64,000 bases of DNA from positions 15,363,154 through 15,427,153 of the forward strand of contig NC_133299.1 of assembly GCF_005239225.2 (NCBI RefSeq). The letters are read 5' to 3'. Origin of the DNA: Populus alba (lineage: Eukaryota > Streptophyta > Magnoliopsida > Malpighiales > Salicaceae). Under the pieces are notes generated by a model. That model was not told where the DNA came from. It saw only the letters and a list, made by a program, of their open reading frames with translations, and did no database searches. Positions 51,111-61,777 of the stretch are shown here, piece after piece. Made by a program: the position numbers and the translations under genes. Position 1 is the stretch's first letter; every line of letters starts with the position of its first letter.

Positions 51111-51609
51111 TTAATTTATATTTAAATGCTTATTCTCTCTTTGATTTTTTTATTTATCCTCTTTTAAATAATGGTTATTTTTTAGTTATTTTATATGCAT
51201 TTAGTTTTTGAAGATACTATTTTCATTCATCCATGGTTTTTTTTTTTATATAAATAACAAATTTTATTTTTGAAAAATATTTTTAATATGTATAACCTTA
51301 TATTAAGCTTTTTCCCCTTTTTTCATATTCAATTAATCTCATGTGTGTCTATTTTTTTTTACCGTTTGATTAAATAAAATTTGATTTTAATAAACAAAGT
51401 CATTAAACACAACTAGATTAAAAGCTCATGTTGAGTGGTCAAATATCTTGATCTATATATATATAATTTTTTTATTTTCATCTTCATTTATTGTTAATGA
51501 TTTTTTTAATTTATTAACATATATAATTTTTAATTTATTTGATTATATGTATGCATAATCTTTTCTATATACATTAAAAAAATAATGTAAAACACACGTA
51601 AGAAGAACC

Positions 51610-51612
<3 letters not shown>

Positions 51613-51640
<28 letters not shown>

Positions 51641-51657
51641 TAAAATATATATATAAT
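51613..51657. repeat. (TA)n microsatellite
   Basis: A run of about 14 TA units, then an AT-rich imperfect continuation. Confidence 0.85.
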
Positions 51658-52224
51658 ATCTAACCTATAACTGGACAATTAGCTAATAATAACTAAATAA
51701 ATTCTAGTCATTCCATAAAAAATAAAAAAAAATAAAAAAAAATAAAAAACTACTATAATAACTAAATAAATGGTAGTCATTCCATGAAAACTACTACTAT
51801 GATATCAAACGTACGCACCCACACACTTGGCTTAAAAGGATGCGAAATATCATGGTTCTTGCTATCGTTTAAACTAACATGATCCTCCATGCAACAATTA
51901 TTGGAGGGCAAATTAACCTAACTAGAATCAGTCCTCCAACATTACATAAATATTCTTGATTGAGTCATCTAACTAACAAATTATAAATTGGATCCTCCAT
52001 CTATATACATTTCTTCTATTAAATACCCATATATATCAAAGTATAATCGGAGATCGATGTCGCTAAGTAGTACTCGTGCTAATCATTTCTTTTCTAACTA
52101 ACCTTACCTCTTTCTCTCAAGTCTTGGAAGTGAATAAGATACCCAAGAAGTGTTCGACTTAAGAAACTATATATAGTTGGGGACTGATATTGAGTCTTAC
52201 CTATTTTTATAAATAAGGAACATT

Positions 52225-52432
52225 GCATTAGTCCTGTTTGTTTTTGTGTTTCAAAATGTATTTTTAAAAAATTTAATTTTTTATTTTTTTTATTTTAAAT
52301 TAATATGTTTTTAATATTTTTAAATTATTTTGATGCATTAATGTTAAAAATAAATTTTTTAAAAAAAAAAATATCATATTAATATATTTATAAATAAAAA
52401 ATACTTTTAAAAAACAATCATAACATTTGATG
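52225..52432 (-). mobile_element. MITE-like AT-rich repeat
   Basis: Reads gtcctgtttgtttttgtgtt, tcaaaatgta, taaattattttgatgcatta, and ends aaaaatacttttaaaaaaca. Confidence 0.6.
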
Positions 52433-54284
52433 TTCCATGGATCCCCACAATTAATCTATAGAGATTACGAGTAATTGCGTTCGTTGAATTCTCATTGGCT
52501 GCTATGTGGGAGGAAACCCCCCTACATTAGGGCATGATGAGGCTACACAGACCAGGTTGAAAAAATAATAGAAGCTGTCCTCATTTAAGCCTGATAAAAA
52601 CTAATAATTAGGGACAATTGTGGGTGGAAAAGGAGACATTAACATGATCATTATCGTCTTGCTTTTTGCAAACTCATATAATTGAAGTGCTAAGAGGCAA
52701 TAGGAAAAAAGGTAACTAAGCGAATAATTAGACATGATGATAAACCCTTTTTTTTATTTATTTTTTTGTATTTTATTAGTGCCCATGACCAAGAAATACG
52801 GGTGCTTAGCCATTTACAGTCTCTTAGGGCGCCATTCCTGCTAGCACAAAATGCCATTAACAACACATAATGCGCGCTCTTCAAAAAGCAGCCTCTCCTA
52901 GGTGTAAAGAACAAAAGTGATTAGCAACAAACATATCTTGTTAGCTTGGTATAATTAATAATCTAAGTATAAAGCCCAATCACATGAATGGGACGTCTTA
53001 ATCAATGTTTTTTTAAAGAATAAAAAAGGCGCTAATCAAATCATCATCCTGTGCTCCATATATGTCACCATAGCATAATGTTTAACGTCGAAGATAATTA
53101 GGAACACTATGCAAGTCAAAAAAAGACAGCAAAGGGTTTGAAAGAAGAAATATTCCCTTCCAATTATAGTCAACGAGTCAACCGAACCCTCCATCGTCTA
53201 CCATGTAAAGAAGCTCCGTACTCAGGCACAGCTAAGACTAAGTCTCCTTTAAGCATGGACGGGAATCGAAACCCATGGTGTTATGCAAGAGGCAACTTGT
53301 AAAAGTTTCTAGCTACCAAAAGCACGATTAAATGAAATTAATAGAGGCTCAAGAGCTACCGTAGTTCAAGCTTGATGGGCAGACCATATGATTAAATTTA
53401 TAGCTAAAAAGATGTGATTAATTTGGAGTTCGTTTCTTTTTTATTCTTGCTGTTGTTGCCATGGGCCATTACCTGTGCTCCCTTTTAAATTATTGTTGCT
53501 TTTACCCTCTCTTTTTTTTTAAAAAAATAAAAATTCTAGAGTAAGCACTGATCATCAAGTTAGGTAAATTTCCAATGGATCGAGCATGATCTGATGGTAA
53601 GTATGCATGCAGCCAGCCATTAATTGCATTTTTCAAATAAAATGGTGAAGCAGACGACATTGAAAAAGATTGCGATGCCATATAATGCAGGTTACTGTTA
53701 GAAATTAGGGTTTGGCCAAGCTTGCCATAATTAATATTTGGAAGTAGTTCAGACACCCATAATCATTCTTCGTATAGAGAAAAAATTAAGTGAAAGATTA
53801 GAGTTACTAATGGACTGTTGGAAAAAAAAGTGTGTTTTTATATTTTAAATATTAATTCCAGATCCTTAGTTTTTATATAAAGATTTTATTATTTGTTTTT
53901 TTTCATATGTTAGTCAAATAGAATTTCTATCCATATAAAAAAAAAAAAACGGTGCTTCTATACTTGTGGGATCTTCTTTACAAGTGCTATCCCACTCCTA
54001 AGATACGATTTTGAATTTTAATAAAATTTTTTTGAAAAAAAAAAATACGATTAATCATCCTCCATTCAACTGCCCAACGTGAGGAACTCGTCGAAGATCT
54101 TCGTGGTAAAACGCAGGATAAGCACACATGGAGATTAAAAATTGTCTCCCAAAAATTGATAATAAATAGTGCAAAAAAAATGAACACAAATTAATTAGAG
54201 ATATGTACAAGAACAAATAACAACCTTCGTAAAAGAGAAATGTATATTTTCAGTCATTAGTTGAATGTTTTGGGTGTCATGGAG

Positions 54285-54420
54285 ACTGTTTAGTATTATA
54301 GTAATAATTATTTTTTAAAGTGTTTTTTATTTGAAATTATATTAAAATAATTAATTTAAAATAAAAATAAATTTTTTTTCAAAAAATACTTTTAAAAATA
54401 TAGAAAAAAAAAAACAAACC
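54285..54420 (+). mobile_element. MITE-like AT-rich repeat, internally deleted
   Basis: Both ends are present (ttagtattatagtaataatt ... agtgttttttatttgaaatt and aaatacttttaaaaatatag ... caaacc), but the central core is missing. Confidence 0.5.
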
Positions 54421-54894
54421 GTCCTTTCTAATTAATTAATTAGTCCAATAACGAACTATATATATTCGTGCAAGTACGGTAAAACTGAACATTCGTGAGC
54501 ATAAACAACACTATGAGCCCATAACCTCATGAGCTTAAATTAAACCAAAAATCTTGAGGTTTTCTTTTTATTTAGCCTTAAAAGTACATAGTCACGTAGC
54601 ATAGGACAAGGGTTAAAAGATTAAAACAACCCAAAAAGACTGATCTATGCGTGTTGGGGAGAAGCACACCTTTCTTTCTAGTTAGTAACGTAAAAAAATT
54701 AAGGGGAAAAAATTAATGCCAAGAATGTATAATTAGAGTAATTTTTTGCCCATGATGCAATAAATTAAAATGCTAATCCTGGCATTAAAGAGTCATCGTT
54801 CTTTGTTGTTATCTAGCTAATAACCACGTGACCTCGCTAATTAATTTTCCTTACTCAACTTGCACAAGTACCAAAATAGTACGGACATACATAT

Positions 54895-54975
54895 ACTGTA
54901 TGCATGTATATGTGTATGTGTATGTGTGTGAATGTGTATGTGTATGTGTTTGTATGTGTGTCAGTGTGTGTGTAT
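54895..54975. repeat. (TATGTG)n / TG-rich microsatellite
   Basis: Alternating tgtatgtgtatgtg units broken by aatg and tcag. Confidence 0.85.
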
Positions 54976-57900
54976 TTATGCAAGTGCTTGTAGTGGCAAA
55001 CAGATTCGTCCTCCAATCAGAAATAAGATATACAATTTGGATATGTAAAAGTTATTCGAGAATATATCTTGTATGATGGAAAAGAAAAGAAAAGGAGGAA
55101 TGAACGTCGTTGATGAGTCTCATAAATCAACATAAATGAGACTTTTGGAAATGATTTCAACCTTTTAATAATAAAAAAAAATAGAGAGAAAGTAGACATT
55201 TTATGAAAATTGTTAAGGATTGAGATATTTAAATATAAAAAATATTATAAAAATAATTAAAAATAATTACATAATATTCTGACTTTTCATAATTATATAT
55301 TTGAGTATGTTTATTTCATAAACAAAGAATAAAAATTTTACAATAATAAAAATCAATATAATTTTTTAAAAAACTCTCAAACCTAAATTTTAAATTCATT
55401 TAGTCCTCATCACATACTATAAATTTTTCTTGTGAGCTATGTTTTTAGCATACAAGATCATTGATTGCCTTCCAAAACACATGCCTAACATGGACTCGGG
55501 CTACCACATCTAAGTCCATATATCTTAGTATAAATTGAGCTCGAATATAGTAGCATGAGTTCATGATGATATTCTTAGAATTTTTTTGGGGGGTTGGATC
55601 TTTTGGGAGGGATGTTGAACCTCTTAACTTTGGATTTATCACTTGAAATTATAAAAACCTCGTTAAAAAAATAAAAAAAATAAAATATAGCTAGGTAACC
55701 TAAAGTTATGCACCTAGGTTTTATGTTCCACTCACTTTCACAAAATCTAATGATTTTGCCAAACAAGTCAAATCTAATTCCCATTGATAAAAACTAAATT
55801 AAAAAAAAAAGTTACATGATACACAAATTCATGTCCCCGACAAAAGGATCATTTCTTCTCCTTATAATGTGGCATTAAAGCTATTAATTAGGAGAAGATT
55901 TGAAGTGAGACCATTCCATTACACAAGAAGAATTACAAACCCTATATTAAATCTTAGTCATTAAGAAAAAAAAGAAAGATTAAAGGCATGATGATGGAAG
56001 GAAGTCCTTTGAAATTATTTCTTTCATGGCTTGATCATGTGTTAGTTAGTGAGGAATTTGGATTCCCTCTTGGACACAATCGGAGTGTGTCCTAAAGCTC
56101 CCAACAACGCCGTGCATGTAGCAATCCTGGCTTTAAACCCTAAAACAATTGCATCAAAGCCGCTCATAGATTCCAAAAGCTACTTAGTTTCTGCTTTTTT
56201 TTTGTCTTCGTAAAAGCTTAACTCTGGAAGCTGGAAACACTTGAATACCAGCTTCCTTTCCACTTTGTGATTATTCGTTGGTTACTTCTTTTTCTTATTT
56301 AAAGGCACCGATAAGTTCAACCGAAGGGACCGCAGGCACACACCATTAGAGCCATCTCGAGCTTTTCTCATCCTCGTAAGTGGGATTTCTAATTTAATCC
56401 TTGAGAATTCAAAAGGATACTTGTTTATTTACTTACAACTTGAAGGGGGGTCTTCCTTAAATGCACCTAAATCAAATGGCATGGCTTAAAATAACTAAAT
56501 AAGGTTCAGTGGTCCGAGCTGGCCGCTAGACATGCATACAGTCAGGGGCGGAGACAAGGGGTGGTAAGCAGAGGCTAGGACCCCTGCAAAAAAATTATTT
56601 TTTCAGCCTTTATAATTTATATGATTTTAACTAAAATAATAATACAACTGAAATCTTCCCTCTTTAATTTTATCTTTTGGCTCCGCCCTGCATACAGTAA
56701 ACCCTTGAGCGTGATTAACATGTTCAACCAGCTTAATTGTAACATTTACAAATCATAGTTTACCATTTCAGTTAAGGAGAGCCAATTACTCCACAAGCCC
56801 ATTGCTCTTGTTAAGTAATTATTGGAGTGACGGAAAACTGAGTTTTTTTTCTGGATAATTTTATCTTTTAAAAAATTTATTTAAAATAGAGCTGTGTTAT
56901 TTTAAACAAGAGTTGTGCACTTTTAAAGAGTTATATATGATGATTTTGTAAAATAAAAAATTAAAATTGTCTTTATCTCAAAAAATCTTCTCTTCTACAA
57001 ACTTTTTTGCTGGGAATAACGTATAAATTTTGGTTTGTTGTCTATCCTTAAATGTGCTACTAGGAATAAAAGATTGCGATCAATGGGTAATAAATTATTT
57101 TAAAGTTAAAGGATTGATTCTATGTATAACTATTTTTGTTAACAAGTACTATAAATTAATTTTGGTTTTTTTTACATGTTTTATATTTTTTAAAACCAGA
57201 CCCATCAATAACAACTCAAATTACAATAAATATGGCCACATGGGAGTACATTTTATGCAAAAAAAAAAAGAGGCTTAAATAGTATAAAAATACTAACTAC
57301 TTACCTAGGGCTTTGCAGAAAGAAACTTTTAGAATGGCAGACGGGGTGCGCATAATATGATGACAAATCGTACATATCAATTGTATTAAATTTGTCCATC
57401 ACACAAGGCCTTGAGATGCATGATCATAAACATCTCCTCATGAACATGAATATGACAACCTAAAACATTCCTCTTATGAGAAATTTCGATTCTTAAAATA
57501 AAAAAAAAATAGCAACTACATGTACTAAAATCAAATGTGGTGCTCTTAATTTCATGAGGCATCCACAATGTAGGCAATGTACCTCAGTGCCCATATTTTA
57601 TTAGAGAAGCCTTTAATTATTCACATAAGAGAACAAAGATGCCCTAACTTGCTTAGGCACTATACAAAAGAAAAAGGTAAGAAAATTGTCCTCGGTTTCA
57701 ATAATCACTTATCACTGTGTTGTATATATGCTCGAATTAATAATTTATTTCTAGGGTCATTGACTTTACATGGAGGAGATTAGATTTGACAATCACCATC
57801 CGTGGAGATAGCAAAAAATGAAGTGGACATAGCATTCCACATCTACTACTACTATACATTGAAGCTCTAGTTGAAGAAGTGTCATAAATCATTCAAGACC

Positions 57901-58344
57901 TAGGGATATGTAGGTCCATGCTTTTTAGATCCATTGTTTTTTTTTCATGTCCCAATGCAACCATTTCCTCTGCTCTAATTCCATCCTCCCTGCAAAGCAA
58001 TAATTCCAATGCCATGGCCGAGGATCCCTGACCAACAACCTCTTCACCATGACTGTACACAGCTTTGGAATTTGTGAATATTATTAAGGTATTTTGTCTG
58101 TTTTTCATTTACTCTGTAATATCTACTATATGCAATATTCTTGGGCGTATGCTTACGTATAATGAAAACCAACACAGATTTCGCTGCTCATATTTTTCTT
58201 GTGGTGTTGTTTCTTTTTTGGCATTGCAGTTGTTTGTGTAAGCAGCGAAGACTGAAGGACCCATCTTTGGAAGTGGTCTGTTTTTTGTGTTATTAGGTTA
58301 ATTTGTTTACTGATCTTGTCTCTATAGCTAGCTAGCAAGCAAGC

Positions 58345-61300
58345 ATGTGCCCTGGTAGTGGTGGCAGTGATCCAGAATCTCGAGGGGTTATAATTTGTGA
58401 TGATTTGATTTCAAGAAATGGAGGAGGAGGAGGAGACTACAAGAATGAAGATACAATGAGAGTAAGAGGAGAGTTCAAGTTTGTACATGGTCTTCTCAGA
58501 CGGTTTGGTGTCAATGGAAATGCAGGAAGGTTGCCGCCACTGCAAGAGGCAAGTTTTCCCCTCTCCATCTCTCCCCATCTCTATTTATGTGTGTGTGTGG
58601 GTCTTGCTTGTGTATGCATTTCTCCTTTTCAAGAAGTAATGTCTTGGTCTTAACGACATTAGTGAAATTGAATTGGGGGACATACTTGTTTCTAAACAAG
58701 GTAGCAAGCCTCCTCCTCCTCCTCCTCCTCCTCCTCCTCCTCCTCATTGAAATAAGTGTCAAAAAAGGTTAACTTTACCACTTTCCAATCCTCAATCTTG
58801 GCTGTCATCGTCTATGTTTGGACACTCTAATGCTGTGTTCTTTCTCGGTTTTGTCTTTATGATCTTCTTCTTTTTTCAACTGAACTAAGTACTTCGGACA
58901 TAGGTTCTTGAAGTTGTATGATCATTTGTGGACAAGAAACAAACCTCAAAAAATTGACCTTGCCTTACTTTTCAGTGCTTCAAATTCCGGGCTGACACTT
59001 TAGAAACAGAGATTTGCTCAGTTACTTTTTAGAAACCAAAACCACCGATTTTGTTTTGTCATCATAAGAATAAGGAGAAGCCCATACAATGCACAACCGC
59101 ATTTTCTGGTTGGTGGCGAATACCAATGGAGGCTTATAATACGTAAGGCTAGAGACTGCTAATTAAACCCAGGCCTCACCTGATTTGAGCTGGATTTAAA
59201 ATATAAATGAATAAGAGTGAATTAATTTAGTATGATTTTATCGACATTATAAGTTGATTTATTATAGGTTTCACTCATTCAAAATTTAATTTGATTTTTT
59301 AAAAAAAAATCAAACTATTTTGTTTGATTAATCCACGTCGACTTATTCAATTTATAAACACGTCTTGGATCAAGCCGTAAACCAAGTTAAATTTAATATT
59401 TTTTTTAACGTAACATGTGATATAATTGAGAAATATGAAATAATGTATAATTTTATTTTTTTTACTTTTAAAGAAACCATGACCAATGGACTACCCTAAA
59501 TCTCAAGAAAAATGACATTGAACAACTTTGCTGATATCCCCCTCTCTTTATTCATTTGATTTTGTTTTAAGCCATGTCAAAAGTAGCTTCTACTTTTTTT
59601 TTTAATTAAATTTTTATGGGTTTTGAACAACATAATATCATAGCTTTCTCTTATCCCTAAAATTCATTTATTTTTATATTTAATATCCTATGTGGAAAGA
59701 AATTCCTTAATCACACTTTTCATCATTACACAGTTCTTATGATATTGCAAGTAAGACTATAAAAAGTAACATAAAAGATTTTATAATGGAAAGTTCAATC
59801 GAAGCTTTATTATGAAAAATATGCTTAACTATGTTATTTAATTCATATTTCATAACACAAAATTTTTTTTTTTTAAGAAAAAATAATTTGGGGTAAGGTT
59901 GCATAATTGAGGCATGCACTTTATAAGGGACACTAAGTTACCTTTAATGCAGCTAGCTTACATGCTTTATGGACAAGAAGTAGAAATTCCACCAATTTTA
60001 TATTGTCAAATGGCTCGTTACTTTTTTTTTTGGGTCCTTGTCATTTAATCTTCAAATCCACTTGATTGATTAGAATATTAATTGATATATAAGATATGTT
60101 ATTAGTTAATTAAATTTTAATTTTTTTAGTATTTTTAGATTATTTTGATGTGTACTGATATTCAAAAATAAATTAAAAAAAAAACATTATTTTTATATAT
60201 TTCTAATCAAAAAACATTTTGAAAAATAACATTCTATCCCAATCTCAAACACCTAGTAAATATATATATGTTGACCATCCATACTTCATTCAGTTTTCAG
60301 TGATATAGATTTAATCATATTATACACAACATTATGCATGGATTCTATGCAGGTGGGAGAAGAGGTGGTGTCTCTAGCCAAGATAGCATGCCCTATAATA
60401 ATGACGACTCTGCTTATTTTCTCAAGGTCCATTATATCTATGCTCTTCTTGGGTCATCTTGGCAAAAATGAGTTAGCAGGAGGGTCGCTGGCACTTGGGT
60501 TTGCAAACATCACTGGCCTCTCGGTGCTGAAAGGCTTAGCCATGGGAATGGACCCTATCTGTGGACAAGCGTATGGGGCCAAGAGATGGTCAGTTCTTGG
60601 CCAGACCTACCTGAGAACTCTCTGTCTTCTGATTCTTGTTTGTATTCCCATCTCCTTGTTATGGCTAAATGTGGAACCAGTCTTTATACGCCTAGGTCAG
60701 GATCCAGATATCACTCGTGTTGCGAAAATTTATCTGTCCTCCTGCATTCCTGAATTAATAGGTCAAGCTGTTCTTCACCCTATGAGATCCTTCCTTAGAA
60801 CTCAAGGTTTGACAGCTCCTCTTACTGTAGCCGCAGTAGTTGCATTGATCCTCCACGCTCCGATCAACTACTTTTTGGTAATATACTTGAAGATGGGGGT
60901 AAAAGGGGTTGGATTGGCCCTTGCTTGTAACACGTTAAATTTAAACTTAGGGTTGATGATTTATGTCACAGTTTCTAAAAAACCATTGAAACCTTGGCAT
61001 GGGGTTACAGCTCTCTCGATCTTCCACAGCTGGTGGCCATTGCTATCACTAGCAGTACCTAGTGTCATCTCTGTATGCTTGGAGTGGTGGTGGTATGAGA
61101 TCATGCTGTTTCTTTGTGGCTTACTCCGCAACCCGAAAGCAAGTGTGGCAGCTACAGGCATCCTCATTCAAACAGCGGGTATAATCTACTCGTTTCCATA
61201 TTCCCTGAGCATCGGTGTATCTACGCGAGTTGGCCAAGCATTGGGCGCCGGACAACCGTCTCGTGCGCGATGGACGACAATAATCGGTATCTGTCTCGCG

Positions 61301-61777
61301 TTCACATTCGGCCTGTCTGCATCTGTTATCACAGCAGCCCTGAGATCAGTGTGGGGGAAGCTGTACACCGACGAGCCACAGATTCTTGACTTGATCTCAA
61401 CCGGACTTCCACTACTCGGGTTATGTGAGCTTGCCAACTCTCCGCAAACAGCTGCCTGCGGAGTTCTAACAGGCACTGCCCGTCCTAAAGATGGCGCACG
61501 AATAAACCTATACTCCTTCTACTTGGTCGGATTGCCGGCTGCAATTCTCCTAACTTTCAAATGTAAAATTGGTTTTCCGGGGCTATGGTTTGGGCTACTA
61601 GCAGCACAGATTTGCTGTCTGTGCATGATGCTGTATACTGTGGCTCATACAGATTGGAGGCACCAGGCTAAAAGGGCTGAGGAGCTAACTGCAGCTATGG
61701 AAGATGATAATAATGACGCCGACGACGACGAGATGGGGGATGATTTGGAAACAGGACTGCTTGCAACTGTTAATTGA
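58345..61777 (+). CDS. MATE/DTX family efflux transporter
   Basis: Two exons: 58345-58548 and 60353-61777, giving 542 residues. The 1804-bp intron has a GC donor (gcaagag|GCAAGT) and an ordinary acceptor (tctatgcag|GTGGG). Phase 0 is kept on both sides, reading LPPLQE then VGEEVVSLAKIACPIIMT. The hydrophobic pattern is that of the 12-helix MATE fold. Family blocks include RSIISMLFLGHLG, MDPICGQAYGAKRW at 134-147, and the second-half RVGQALGAGQPSRAR block. The Gly-rich cytosolic N-terminus is about 68 residues. The tail is acidic (EDDNNDADDDE). Plant MATEs use proton or sodium gradients to export organic cations, flavonoids, citrate or hormones. The basic/acidic termini and overall layout resemble the DTX48-56 type group, but the substrate cannot be read from sequence. 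Confidence 0.93.
58709..58746. repeat. (TCC)n microsatellite in the MATE intron
   Basis: Twelve or so consecutive cct/tcc units, 160 bases after the GC donor. The spurious Arg- or Leu-rich frames around it are not genes. Confidence 0.9.
60095..60240 (-). mobile_element. MITE-like AT-rich repeat in the MATE intron
   Basis: Core agtatttttagattattttg, atgtgtactgatattcaaaa and end ctaatcaaaaaacattttga, about 110 bases before the 3' splice site. Confidence 0.55.

Larger units (their letters stand above)
45717..58344. other. 12.6-kb gene-free region
   Basis: No gene is supported. Contents: a moderately GC-rich block at about 46230-46490 with repeated gggtcatcaagct / aggccatcaagct words; MITE-like copies near 46966, 52225 and 54285; a 9-bp hairpin at about 48654-48695; a degenerate gggtcagag/atcgggtcat repeat near 48775-48960; a dispersed repeat at 50600-51110; TA microsatellite at 51613-51657; and TG-rich microsatellite at 54895-54975. 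Open frames at 48013-48339 (+), 49061-49357 (-) and 57893-58108 (-) have no motifs. The last is the least AT-biased and could be a gene fragment. Confidence 0.55.

Noticed and set aside
56060..56100. Short hairpin ttggacaca...tgtgtccta as a miRNA candidate
   Set aside because: The stem is only about 9 bp with no extended complementarity; plant miRNA precursors need about 20 paired bases.
57893..58108. 71-codon minus-strand frame left of the MATE gene
   Set aside because: Reads somewhat protein-like but has no motif and no partners. It is kept only as a possible gene fragment.
58511..58772. Arg-rich and Leu-rich frames at the start of the MATE intron
   Set aside because: Direct translation of the (TCC)n microsatellite.
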